From the NCBI GenBank assembly GCA_038229135.1, contig JBBROS010000030.1, forward strand, positions 1 to 45,658: a stretch of DNA of 45,658 bases, written 5' to 3'. The position numbers and the translations under genes are program-made. The notes below the pieces were generated by a model, which was not told the DNA's origin, made no database searches, and worked only from the letters and a program-made list of their open reading frames with translations. Position 1 is the stretch's first letter. Each line of letters begins with the position of its first letter. Source of the DNA: JBBROS01 sp038229135 (GTDB lineage Bacteria; Pseudomonadota; Alphaproteobacteria; Acetobacterales; Acetobacteraceae). Shown one piece after another: positions 9,105 to 17,771 of the stretch.

Positions 9105-9133
9105 TTGGCATACAACATCTGCAATACTAGGAT
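9105..9133 (+). promoter_or_regulatory. Possible sigma70-type promoter for the methyltransferase
   Basis: TTGGCA (9105-9110), a 17-nt spacer and TAGGAT (9128-9133) resemble -35 and -10 boxes. The leader to the ATG at 9151 would be only about 10 nt, leaving little room for a ribosome-binding site, so this is tentative. Confidence 0.25.
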
Positions 9134-9150
9134 TGGGAGCTGAGACAGAC

Positions 9151-10167
9151 ATGAAGCGAGTCGTGGGAACATTAACAGTGAATTCGGTTCTGAGTGCGAT
9201 GCTTGGAAAATTCCATGTCGGTAGTGCGGCCGAAGTGATGCAGCTGTTACCTGACGATAGTATAGATCTGATTGTTACGTCGCCGCCATACTGGACAGCG
9301 GTTGAGTATGATGGCGATAGCCCAGGGTGGAGCAGCTACGAGGCATATCTCGACGACATGCAGCGTGTTTGGGACCAGTGCGCCCGTGTTCTCCGTCCAA
9401 ATGGGAAGTTGTGCATCAACTCGCCGATAATGCCAATTCCAAAAGTTGTTATCGAGCAGCATACACGGCATTTAAAGAACATAGCATTCGATATGGAGGC
9501 GCGTATCCTCCAGGCGACGGATTTGGAGCGTTACAGTTTATTCGTCTGGCAAAAGCAGACGTCCAAGATGATGTTTGGAAGCTACCCACAACCCGGAAAT
9601 ATAATTGAGAACAATACTATTGAATTTATAAATGTGTACGTGAAGCCGGGCAAGCCACCCAGGTTCGCAGACGAGGTCAAAGCGGCAAACCGGCTGACTA
9701 GGACCGAATGGCTCGACCTCGCGCAACAGGTTTGGTTTATGTATCCGGAGGACGTGAAGCGAGAGGAAGGGCACCCTGCTCCCTTTCCAGAAAAACTTCC
9801 CGCTAGACTTATGAGGCTATATACAAATGGCATGGCAGACGGCTTTGACGGCGAGATTGTTCTTGACCCCTTTGTCGGGACGGGCACGACGTGTGTAGTG
9901 GCGAAGCGCATGGGCCGGCGCTGGATCGGTATCGATGTCAGCGAGCGCTATCTTGACTATGCACGTCGACGTATGACAACGGCCGACGAATCCGAACCGC
10001 TGTTGCTCGTCGGTCGGGCCAAATACCCCAGCAAGGAAGAGCTTATGACTCTAGCGACTGAAGAGGCGGGCACCGCTGGAAAGGGCGCTGCCCTTAAACA
10101 CCGTCGCAAGACATACGGTCGCGCCGCGCCCGAAAATGACAACGACGGACAGATGCTGCTTGTATAA
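9151..10167 (+). CDS. Site-specific DNA methyltransferase (beta class, N4-cytosine or N6-adenine)
   Basis: A 338-residue amino-methyltransferase. The catalytic motif IV, TSPPYW (residues 43-48), precedes the AdoMet-binding motif LDPFVGTGTT (about 238-247), with HPAPFPEKLPARL before it. This is the order of the beta class. An SPPY motif is most often found in N4-cytosine enzymes, but N6-adenine activity cannot be excluded. The ATG at 9151 is chosen over an upstream TTG (9133) because GGGAG lies about 11 nt before it. The stop overlaps the nuclease start by one base, suggesting coupled translation. It should protect host DNA from the paired restriction enzyme. Confidence 0.92.
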   Translation: MKRVVGTLTVNSVLSAMLGKFHVGSAAEVMQLLPDDSIDLIVTSPPYWTAVEYDGDSPGWSSYEAYLDDMQRVWDQCARVLRPNGKLCINSPIMPIPKVVIEQHTRHLKNIAFDMEARILQATDLERYSLFVWQKQTSKMMFGSYPQPGNIIENNTIEFINVYVKPGKPPRFADEVKAANRLTRTEWLDLAQQVWFMYPEDVKREEGHPAPFPEKLPARLMRLYTNGMADGFDGEIVLDPFVGTGTTCVVAKRMGRRWIGIDVSERYLDYARRRMTTADESEPLLLVGRAKYPSKEELMTLATEEAGTAGKGAALKHRRKTYGRAAPENDNDGQMLLV

Positions 10168-11534
10168 TGATAATTAGAGCGGCGCGGCCCATACTCCCCG
10201 TAGGATGGCATCGCTTCGTACGCGGTTATGTCAGTGACCATGCATACTGGTATCAGCCAAAAGGCCTCGCAGTCACGGTTGAAGCGGTTTGCGACCGTCT
10301 AACGCCTCTGGTTGACTTTGAGGGTACCCGGTCATGGCGAGACTGTCAGGCCGACTATGTCGCTCGCCTAAATGAGCTGGGTATTTCCGAGGCTGAAGGC
10401 CCGGCACTCGCTAGGATGCTGAAGCAGGTTGTCGGTACACTTGGCTTAGCTTGGGTGGATCCGGACGATTTGATTGAGATTACCCCGGCGGGTCGCAAAT
10501 TCTTGCAGGTCGCAGATAAGGCCAGCGTATTAGCCTTACAGTCCCGTCGCTATCAATTTTATAATCCTTCGATCGGGTCTACCGTCCATCGAGCAGTCAA
10601 GCTGCATCCCGTTCCCTTTCTTGTGCGCCTTTTGCAGTCATTGCAACACGGGATCTCTAGCATTGAATACACGCTCTTCGTATCAAAAGCCAAACAAATC
10701 AGAGATGTTGACCTTGTGCTTTCTCAGATCGAGTCCTTCCGCGAACTAGAGCAATAACAGCGCGTGGAGATAGTGCGCCTCTGCGACTCCCACCAGATCG
10801 GCGGCGCGAAGCGCGGGTCGCTGTTCAACACTGTCCGGCTTAATCGCTCATATGCGATGAAGACGTGGCTTCTTTCTGGGCTATTTGAGCTTACGAAAGA
10901 ACACGTGCTCCAGCTTCGAAGGGGCGCGATACGCGGTCACACGCGGACGTGGATAGAACATTATGCCACGAACGGGACCTATATTTCGTTCGAAAGTGAA
11001 AAGTCTTTTTTCGCCTGGATGGGGGACCCTTCAGCCATGCCGGATCGAGAGACTGCATTAGACATATATACGTCGCGAGGTGATGTGGTTGCAGCAACGG
11101 AGGTAAAGAAAAGCCTGGGCGCAAGCCCTGCCGACCTAAAGCGCTTTCAAAATATGCTACTTTCGGAGAAAATGCTGGAAGATGCAATCGAAGCCAATTT
11201 CGCAGCATTTACAAAGTCTGTTCAGCGCCCACTAGAGTTCATTGGACGGCAGTATGAAACCACAATTGGCCCGATTGACATTCTCGCTCGCAACACCGTG
11301 ACAGGACAATACGTCGTAATAGAACTCAAGAAGGGTCGGGCCGCGGACAAGGTTTTCGGCCAGCTGTCACGCTACATGGGATGGGTCAAAACGAATCTTG
11401 CGAAAAATGGGGATGTGGCGGGCATGGTTGTTGGTTCTACTATCGATGACAAGCTGATCGCGGCGCGTCATGCCCATTCCACTAAGATCGATCTTGTCAC
11501 ATACACCGGCCAACTGACGTTTCAAGTGCAGTAG
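10167..11534 (+). pseudogene. Restriction endonuclease with NucS-like PD-(D/E)XK domain, split by in-frame TAA
   Basis: Two open segments in one frame are separated by a single TAA at 10755-10757. The first (196 codons) carries a winged-helix-like part (LIEITPAGRKFLQ). The second can restart at GTG 10764, two codons after the stop, and has 256 codons ending in a NucS/DUF91-like nuclease domain. Its catalytic residues are D172 (GPIDILA), E187 and K189 (VIELKKG), followed by QLSRYMGW. Joined, they would make about 454 residues, a normal size for a type II enzyme partnered with the preceding methyltransferase. The nonsense codon probably inactivates it; two cooperating polypeptides remain possible. 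Recognition sequence unknown. Confidence 0.75.
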
Positions 11535-11549
11535 TTGGGCAGCTTGCCC

Positions 11550-12548
11550 TCAATCACCCCCCAACCCCGCCGCCTCCGGAAAGAACAAATCCTCCAGCCG
11601 CCCCGGCGCCTCCCGGATCGAGCCCACCTTCGCCATGAACTGCGCCGTCGCCAGCACCTTCGCCGGGCGCAGCGTGTAGGCGTAGTCCTTGTCTCCGATC
11701 ATTCGCACCAGGTCCGCCTCGGTGTTCTGCTTGTCGCCGGACATCGCGAGATACAGCCGCGCCGCCGCCGGCTTGTCGGCGTTGATCGTGTCGATCGCTT
11801 CTGCCATCCCGGCCAGGAAGGCGCGGAACACGCCCGGGTTCGCTTCACGGAACTTCGTGCTCGCCGTCAGCACGAGCGCGGTCGCCGGGCCGCCGAGAAT
11901 GTCGTAGTTGGTCGTGATCAGCCGAACGCCGGGCGTCTTCATCTCCTGCTCGTAGAAGGGAGAAGAACTGAAATGCGCGTTCACCCCCGCCGTGTTGTTG
12001 ATCAGCGCCACCGTCGCGTCGGGGTGGCTCAGCGAAATCGTCAGCGGGTCCAGCCTAGCATAGGCCGCATCCCCCCACGCCTTCGCCGCCGCCATCTGCA
12101 GCATGATCGCCTGCGTGCTGATCTTCACCGACGGCACCGCAATCTTGTCCGCCGGGCCGAAATCCTCGATGGAGCGCACCGCCGGGTTCCGGGTGATCAA
12201 GTACAGCGGATACGTCGTGATGGCGGCGACGCCCTTCACCCCCACGTTGCGCCGCGTCCTGTCCCACAGCGTGATCATGGACGGCGCCCCCTGCGCCGCG
12301 AAGTGCAGCGCGCCCGAGATCAGCCCGTCGTTCATCACGCTCGGCCCGGCCACGGCAGCGTAGTTCACCTTCAGGGTCAGCCCGGCCCGCGCCGCATGCT
12401 TTTCCGCCAGCGCCCCGTGCTGCATCACCATCAACGGCAGCACGGACACGCCGAACTGCTGCGCCACGTTGATCTCCGCCACCTCCGCCCGGGCTTGATG
12501 AGAGGCGGCAGGGGACGCCAAAAGCAGCAACGCGAACAGCACTCTCAT
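11550..12548 (-). CDS. ABC transporter periplasmic substrate-binding protein (NMT1/SsuA-like)
   Basis: 332 residues with a signal peptide (MRVLFALLLLASPAASHQARA, cleavage after about residue 21) followed by a bilobed binding protein of the NitT/TauT (NMT1-like) type. These deliver small organic anions, thiamine precursors or sulfonates to an ABC importer. Visible are INVAQQFGVSVLPLMVM near the mature start and DKIAVPSVKISTQAIMLQMAAA in the middle. It is the last gene of a four-gene operon and starts by a 4-nt ATGA overlap with the preceding stop. No permease or ATPase partner is nearby, so the ligand and partner are unknown. Confidence 0.85.
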   Translation of the reverse strand: MRVLFALLLLASPAASHQARAEVAEINVAQQFGVSVLPLMVMQHGALAEKHAARAGLTLKVNYAAVAGPSVMNDGLISGALHFAAQGAPSMITLWDRTRRNVGVKGVAAITTYPLYLITRNPAVRSIEDFGPADKIAVPSVKISTQAIMLQMAAAKAWGDAAYARLDPLTISLSHPDATVALINNTAGVNAHFSSSPFYEQEMKTPGVRLITTNYDILGGPATALVLTASTKFREANPGVFRAFLAGMAEAIDTINADKPAAARLYLAMSGDKQNTEADLVRMIGDKDYAYTLRPAKVLATAQFMAKVGSIREAPGRLEDLFFPEAAGLGGD

Positions 12549-12910
12549 GGCGCACTCCGATAAGCAGGCAGCAGGGGCAGCAGGGCATCCGGCACGTCCA
12601 CCGTCAACGATAGCAGCCGGAACGAATGCGTCTTGCCGTGCATGTCCAGGTTGAGGCTCGCATTCACCCCGCCCTCCAGCACGTCGTCGATCACGTAGTT
12701 CACCGCCAGCAGCCCCGGCACCGGATAGCGCCGCACCGCACTCGCCCCCCGGTGCGCGAACAGCGCCAGCACCCGCGCCTCCGTCACCTGGTCCAGCAGC
12801 GGCCACAGCTCGGCATGGTAGGCCACCAGCGCGATGTTCAGCCGGTTCCCCTTGTCCCCGGCCCGCGCGTGGGCAACCTCGTGCAGCCCAACCTCTTGCA
12901 CCAGGGTCAT
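12545..12910 (-). CDS. Small AtuA-like protein
   Basis: 121 residues matching the small C-terminal partner found beside AtuA (DUF1446) proteins. It shows the recognisable start VGLHEVAHARAGDKGNRLNI and a later LAVNYVIDDVLEGGVNASLNLD. In many genomes this domain is fused to AtuA or encoded just after it, as here. Both ends overlap neighbours by ATGA. The biochemical role is undefined. The AtuA family was named from terpenoid breakdown in Pseudomonas, but the wider family is found in other catabolic settings. Confidence 0.85.
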   Translation of the reverse strand: MTLVQEVGLHEVAHARAGDKGNRLNIALVAYHAELWPLLDQVTEARVLALFAHRGASAVRRYPVPGLLAVNYVIDDVLEGGVNASLNLDMHGKTHSFRLLSLTVDVPDALLPLLPAYRSAP

Positions 12911-14271
12911 GCCCACCTCACCGTCGGGGCCACCCGGTTGCGCGGCACCAGGTAGGACAACGTCCGCACCCGGCGCCGCACCTGGCTTCGCATGCCGCCG
13001 CCCCCGGCCGGGCCGCAGCACAGCAGGGCCAGCACCTCCTGCACCGCCGCGTCCACCGGCCCGCGCGTGGTGCCGGACACGGCCAGCCGCATCCGCACCT
13101 CGCTCCGCGGCGCCAGGTCGTCCGCCGCCAGCTGCCCGGTATCGTCGTCGAACACGCTCGCGGTCCCGATCAGGTCCAGCCGCCGCCGCAGCATCAGGCC
13201 CCGCCGGTCCAGCCGCTGCCCGATCACCTGCGCCGCCAGCCGCGCCCGCGCCAGCGCGTTCGGCCCGGCGTACGATATCTCCGCCTCCCCGATCCAGTCG
13301 CCCTCGAAGCTCACCGTCGCCTTCAGGCTCGGCGGCGCCGCCCGCCCCCGCGCGCCCGACACGCGCACCCGGTCCATCCCCGCCGCCTCCAGCCGCACCC
13401 CGGTCACGTCCAGCACCACGTCCGGCGTCAGGTATGCCGCCGGGTCGTGCACCTCATACAGGATCTGCTCCGTCACGGTCCGCCGCGTCACGCACCCGCC
13501 CGTCCCCGGCGGCTTCGTGATGGTGAACGCCCCGTCCGCATCCACCTCCGCGATGGGGAACCCGATACCCGCCATGTTCGGCACGTCCTTGAACCCCGGG
13601 TCCGCGAAATACCCGCCCGTCACCTGGCTCCCGCACTCCAGCAGGTGCCCCACCAGCGTGCCCGCCGCCAGCCGGTCCCAATCGTCCCACCCCCACCCGA
13701 AATGCGCCACCAGTGGCCCAAGCGCCAACGCCGGGTCCGCCACCCGCCCCGTGACGACGATCTGCGCCCCCTGCAGCAGCGCCTGCGCGATGGGCTGCGC
13801 GCCGAGATACACGTTGGCCGCGATCAGCCCCTCGAGGCTCCGCCCCAGGGACGCATCCGTGTCCGAGACCTCGAGGTCCGCCACCTCGATGTGCCCCGCC
13901 ACGTCGTCACCCTCCACGATGGCGATCCGCGGCCGCGCCAGCCCGGCCTCCTCCGCCAGGCGCAGCAGCAGCGCCGCCGCCGCCTGCGGGTTCGCATTGC
14001 CGAAATTGCCCACGATGGGGATGCAAGCCGCCAGACACGCCGGCAGCACCGGCCCCACCAGCTCCGCCAGCAGCGGCTCGTAGCCGAGCGCCGGGTCCGC
14101 CCACCGCGCCACGTGCCCCAGCGCCAGCGTCCGCTCGGCCAGCGTCTCGAACATGATCGCCCCCGGCCGCCCCGAGGCCGCGATCGCCGCCACCACGGGC
14201 CCGGGCGCGTCCACCCTGTCCCCCGAGAACCCGGCCCCGCACCCCATCCAGAACGGTTCGCTTCCCCCCAT
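12907..14271 (-). CDS. AtuA-family (DUF1446) acyl-CoA metabolism protein
   Basis: 454 residues of the DUF1446/AtuA family. Characteristic segments are GCGAGFSGDRVDAP at the N-terminus, IPIVGNFGNANPQ, QIVVTGRVADPALALGPLVAHFGW and CGSQVTGGYFADPGFKD. The Pseudomonas AtuA protein belongs to acyclic terpene utilisation; the enzymatic reaction of the family is not established, and nothing else in this window belongs to terpene breakdown. It starts on the stop of the ATC-hydrolase-family gene and ends on the start of the small AtuA-like gene (both ATGA overlaps), implying stoichiometric production of the proteins. Confidence 0.88.
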   Translation of the reverse strand: MGGSEPFWMGCGAGFSGDRVDAPGPVVAAIAASGRPGAIMFETLAERTLALGHVARWADPALGYEPLLAELVGPVLPACLAACIPIVGNFGNANPQAAAALLLRLAEEAGLARPRIAIVEGDDVAGHIEVADLEVSDTDASLGRSLEGLIAANVYLGAQPIAQALLQGAQIVVTGRVADPALALGPLVAHFGWGWDDWDRLAAGTLVGHLLECGSQVTGGYFADPGFKDVPNMAGIGFPIAEVDADGAFTITKPPGTGGCVTRRTVTEQILYEVHDPAAYLTPDVVLDVTGVRLEAAGMDRVRVSGARGRAAPPSLKATVSFEGDWIGEAEISYAGPNALARARLAAQVIGQRLDRRGLMLRRRLDLIGTASVFDDDTGQLAADDLAPRSEVRMRLAVSGTTRGPVDAAVQEVLALLCCGPAGGGGMRSQVRRRVRTLSYLVPRNRVAPTVRWA

Positions 14272-14984
14272 CAGTCGATCACACCCGGGGCCGCCGGACC
14301 TGTCGACCCGGCCGACGGATGCCGTGAGAACCGGAAGTCGCAGTGGGTCGCTCCGCCAGCCAGTGTCTGCGTCCGCTCGAGATGGATGCCCCGCGCGGCG
14401 TAGGCGATGAAGTCCAGCCCGCAGATGTTTGGCAGGATGTCCCGATCATCGTGACGAGCCGCGAACTTGCAGAAGCCACAAGCTCTATAGTCGATGCCGA
14501 ACTCGAAAGCGTCGCCCGGCCCCGGCTCGATGAAGTCGTAGACGAAGTCCTCCGCAAACTCGCCCCGATGGCTCCGCGCCGCCTGTTCGCGCAACACGGC
14601 CTGGTTCTCGGCCGACATGAACGCCCGCCCCGCGGCCAGACGCTCCGCTTCGGGCGTGGCCAGCAACTGCGCCTCGTACGTCTCCCGCTCGATCTCCCCA
14701 ATGACGGACGGCGCCACGCCGCGACGGCGAAGCACCCGGCTGATCGCCATGAAGCCCAGCAGGCGCATGAAGAAGTCGCTCATGCGGTTGGCCGCTCCGC
14801 CGACATGGGGCATCTGCGCCAGCACGATGGCGAACTCGTCCATCACCACCTGCCCTATCCCATCGGCGGTCGAAAGCTCCGGACGCCTCCGCAGCAGCGG
14901 GTCGGCCAGCTCGAGACGCTGGCGCATGGCGGCTTCCATCGCACCGCGATGCTGCTCGTAATAGGGATGAACGGGTTCGGCCAC
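14271..14984 (-). CDS. L-2-amino-thiazoline-4-carboxylate hydrolase family protein
   Basis: 237 residues of the ATC hydrolase family, named for the enzyme that opens the thiazoline ring in bacterial L-cysteine production. The conserved C-terminal region is visible: DYRACGFCKFAARHDD, NICGLDFIAYAA and GGATHCDFRF, with several cysteines. The GTG at 14984 is chosen because AGAGG lies 6 nt upstream. It is the first gene of the operon with AtuA, the small AtuA-like protein and a periplasmic binding protein. Many family members in catabolic clusters probably hydrolyse other amide or cyclic substrates, so the specific substrate is open. Confidence 0.82.
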   Translation of the reverse strand: MAEPVHPYYEQHRGAMEAAMRQRLELADPLLRRRPELSTADGIGQVVMDEFAIVLAQMPHVGGAANRMSDFFMRLLGFMAISRVLRRRGVAPSVIGEIERETYEAQLLATPEAERLAAGRAFMSAENQAVLREQAARSHRGEFAEDFVYDFIEPGPGDAFEFGIDYRACGFCKFAARHDDRDILPNICGLDFIAYAARGIHLERTQTLAGGATHCDFRFSRHPSAGSTGPAAPGVID

Positions 14985-15176
14985 GGGACACCTCTCGCCT
15001 TCATCTAGCCCATGTCGGGCCGATGCGCGCGCCAGATCGGCCCCCGTGGCCACTCGGTCACCCCCCTGCTCGTCCCAGCCCTCCAGCGCTACGCGCAGCC
15101 TACCAATACCACCCGCATCCTCGCGCCGCTCCAGGCCTGCTGCGGCAAAGCCACCTGTGTCCCAGCTACCGACGGC

Positions 15177-17618
15177 CTACGCCGCCCGCCGCAGCTCCGG
15201 CGGCACCGCCCGCGCCAGCACGCGCTTCACGATCCCCTGGTTCGCAGCGTCCATGCGGAACACCAGCCCCGTTCGCCCACCCTGGCCGAACACCACCCGC
15301 GCAAACACCGTCTCGGTCTCGCCGGGCAGCAGCACCGTCACCACTGTCCCGCCCGGCAGGCCGAGGTCCATCCCGAGCCCGACCTCGCTCTCCGACATAT
15401 CGAGCACCTGTGCACTCTGCGACCCCCGCTCGCTCGTCACCGTCACGCCGAAGCTCACCTTCTCGCGGCAGAACCCGCGCCGCTCCTCATCCCACTCGCG
15501 CATCGCGGTCAGGAACTGGTCCACGTCCATCCGCAGCGTCGCGGCCTGGTCGGCGACCGTCCCCGCCGCTTCCGTGACGCCGACGGCGGTAATCTGCGAA
15601 GCCCCGGCCGCCTGCGTCACCGTGTCCATCGCCTGCGCCGCCCCGGCCGTGGCCGCCGACACGGTCGCCACGCTCGAGGCAATCTCCCGCGTAGTCGCGC
15701 TCTGCTCCTCCACCGCCGCTGCAATCGCCGCCGCCACCTCGTCCACGCGGCGGATGCTGGCGCTCAGCACGGACACGTTGTCCACCGAACGCCGGGTCAG
15801 CGCCTGGATGTCGGCGATCTGCGCCGCGATCTGCCCCGTGGCCTCCGCCGTCTGCGCGGCCAGGCTCTTCACCTCGCTCGCCACCACCGAGAAGCCACGC
15901 CCCGCCTCCCCGGCCCGCGCGCACTCGATGGTCGCGTTCAGCGCCAGCAGCTTGGTCTTCTGCGCAATGCCCTCGATGGTCGTCGCAATCGCCCCAATCC
16001 GCCCCACCGCCTCGGCCAGGCCCTGCACGCTCTCGCTCGTCTGCGCCGTCCGCTCCACCGCGTCGTGGGTGATGCTGCTACTCTCGGCCAGCCGCGCGGC
16101 GATCTCGGACACCGACGCGCTCAGTTGCTCCACCGCCGCCGCCACCGTCGTCAGGTGCCGGCTGCTCTGATGCGCGCCCTCCGTCGTCTGCACCGCCTGC
16201 GCGCCCGTCGTGTCCGCCGCCGCCGCCATCTCCCCGGCCGACGCCCGCATCTGCGCCGAGCTCTCGCTCAACGAGCTCATCACGCCCGAGATCACCTGCA
16301 CGAAATCCTGCACGTGCGCCTGCATCGAAGCGTTGCGCTGGTCCTGCCGGCTGCGGCCCGCCGCCACCTGCTCCTCGGCCGCAGCCCGGCGCCGCCCCTG
16401 GTCGCGGAACACCAGCACCGCACGTGCCATCTCCCCGATCTCGTCCGGCGCCTCCGTGTCCGGCACGTCCCCGTCCCCATCCTGCGCCAAGGTCACCATC
16501 GTCGTCCGCAGCCCGCCAAGACGACCCATCGCCCGCACCTGCTGCAGCATGGCAACGACGCTGAGCCCCACAGCGAGCGCGAGCAGGCCACCCGCGCCCA
16601 GCGCCCAGCGCCAGCCCTGTGCCGCCTCCCTGTCCCACCCAGCGCCGATGGCCACGTTGGACGCATGGACCACCGCCTCCGCCTCGTCCAGCGCCGCGGA
16701 GGACACGGCGAAGAACCGCTCGAACGGCACCGCATAGGCCGGCACGGACCTGGCAGCCTCCGCGATCAAGCCCTCCCGGACCGTACGATAGCTGCCGAAA
16801 TACCCACGCCCCAGCGCCTCGATCGAGGTCCGTACTCCCTCCTGCCTGGCCAAGGCGCCCGACCCGACCAGCCGGCCAATGTCACCCCACGCCTCCAACG
16901 CCCGCTGGTGCAGCTGCGCCATCTCGCGCACCACCGCTGCATCCACCGGCTGACGCGTCGCGGTCGCAATCGCCAGATAGGTCCGCTCCCGGCCGCCGAA
17001 CTCCCTCACCTCCCAGGCCGCGTCCCGCACCTGCTCGAGCGCCAGCACCTCCTGCGGGATCTCGCCGCCGCCGTCGCGCAGCAGCAGCCGGAGCGACTGC
17101 ATGGACGCGATCGTCGCCTTGAACTGCAAGATCAGCGCTGCAGCCTCCCCGGCATCGCGCGCAGCGAGGCCCTGGCCCAGCGCCTGGTCGAAGCGCTGCC
17201 GGGCCCGCCCGATCTCGCCCCGCGCTTCGGCCAGCGCGCGCAGTAGCGCCTCCACCCCGGCCGGCCCACCCTTGCCCGCCAGCGCCGTCGCAGCCTCATC
17301 CGCCCGGTCCAGCGCGGCGGTGCTCAACTTGCGTTGCCGGTCGATCGCGGCCAGGGCCGCAGCGCTCGCCGGCTCCGCCAGCGCCAGGCCCACCTGCGTC
17401 AGGCTCCGCTCCAGCGACAGCGCCAGCACGCCTTCCGTCAGGCCCTGCCCCACCCGGCCACCCTGCTGCATCCGCGCCGAAAGCTGCATGGTGCTCACGC
17501 CGGTCGTCAGCGGCAGCAGGCCGAACCCGACCGCCAATGCGGCCACGAGTCCGAGCAGCGCCACCAACCGTAGGCGTAGGCTCTGCCAAGGCCGGGCAGC
17601 CGGGACGGGATCCGACAT
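15177..17618 (-). CDS. Methyl-accepting chemotaxis protein with C-terminal PilZ-like domain
   Basis: 813-residue transmembrane chemoreceptor. TM1 is at about 17-39, a long, mostly helical Ala-rich periplasmic sensor at 40-335, TM2 at 337-358, a HAMP-like linker at 360-410 and the signalling domain at 430-690. The hairpin tip reads IAQKTKLLALNATIECARAG, near the consensus IA.QTNLLALNA.IEAARAG. After residue 717 follows a PilZ-like barrel (QSAQVLDMSESEVGLGM, FGQGGRTGLVFR), a fold that often binds cyclic di-GMP; the classic RxxxR and DxSxxG motifs are only partly recognisable. The ATG at 17618 is chosen for its AGAGGA ribosome site. No che genes are nearby. The ligand is unknown. Confidence 0.9.
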   Translation of the reverse strand: MSDPVPAARPWQSLRLRLVALLGLVAALAVGFGLLPLTTGVSTMQLSARMQQGGRVGQGLTEGVLALSLERSLTQVGLALAEPASAAALAAIDRQRKLSTAALDRADEAATALAGKGGPAGVEALLRALAEARGEIGRARQRFDQALGQGLAARDAGEAAALILQFKATIASMQSLRLLLRDGGGEIPQEVLALEQVRDAAWEVREFGGRERTYLAIATATRQPVDAAVVREMAQLHQRALEAWGDIGRLVGSGALARQEGVRTSIEALGRGYFGSYRTVREGLIAEAARSVPAYAVPFERFFAVSSAALDEAEAVVHASNVAIGAGWDREAAQGWRWALGAGGLLALAVGLSVVAMLQQVRAMGRLGGLRTTMVTLAQDGDGDVPDTEAPDEIGEMARAVLVFRDQGRRRAAAEEQVAAGRSRQDQRNASMQAHVQDFVQVISGVMSSLSESSAQMRASAGEMAAAADTTGAQAVQTTEGAHQSSRHLTTVAAAVEQLSASVSEIAARLAESSSITHDAVERTAQTSESVQGLAEAVGRIGAIATTIEGIAQKTKLLALNATIECARAGEAGRGFSVVASEVKSLAAQTAEATGQIAAQIADIQALTRRSVDNVSVLSASIRRVDEVAAAIAAAVEEQSATTREIASSVATVSAATAGAAQAMDTVTQAAGASQITAVGVTEAAGTVADQAATLRMDVDQFLTAMREWDEERRGFCREKVSFGVTVTSERGSQSAQVLDMSESEVGLGMDLGLPGGTVVTVLLPGETETVFARVVFGQGGRTGLVFRMDAANQGIVKRVLARAVPPELRRAA

Positions 17619-17771
17619 CGGGACGTTCCTCTTGAAGTCGTCACGCAATCGTGCCGAACAGACCTGAACGAATGACTAAGCCGGATCACGGAGCACGCCG
17701 CCGCCCACCCCTGGCCCTGCGCCCATCCCCCGCTATGCTCGCCAGCAGGAAACCACCCGGGGAGAACCGCC

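Larger units (their letters stand above)
9062..11546. mobile_element. AT-richer restriction-modification island
   Basis: By eye, the G+C content falls from above 70 percent to roughly half exactly after the polA stop and recovers at the end of the nuclease gene. Codon third positions become mixed, with many A/T-ending codons. The segment carries only a DNA methyltransferase and a nuclease gene. No integrase, transposase, tRNA target or flanking direct repeat is visible, so acquisition by transfer is inferred from composition and content. Confidence 0.7.

Noticed and set aside
9062..9150. Attachment site flanking the R-M island
   Set aside because: I compared both edges and found no matching direct repeat or tRNA fragment.
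10755..10757. Recoded stop (selenocysteine or pyrrolysine)
   Set aside because: The codon is TAA, which neither system uses.
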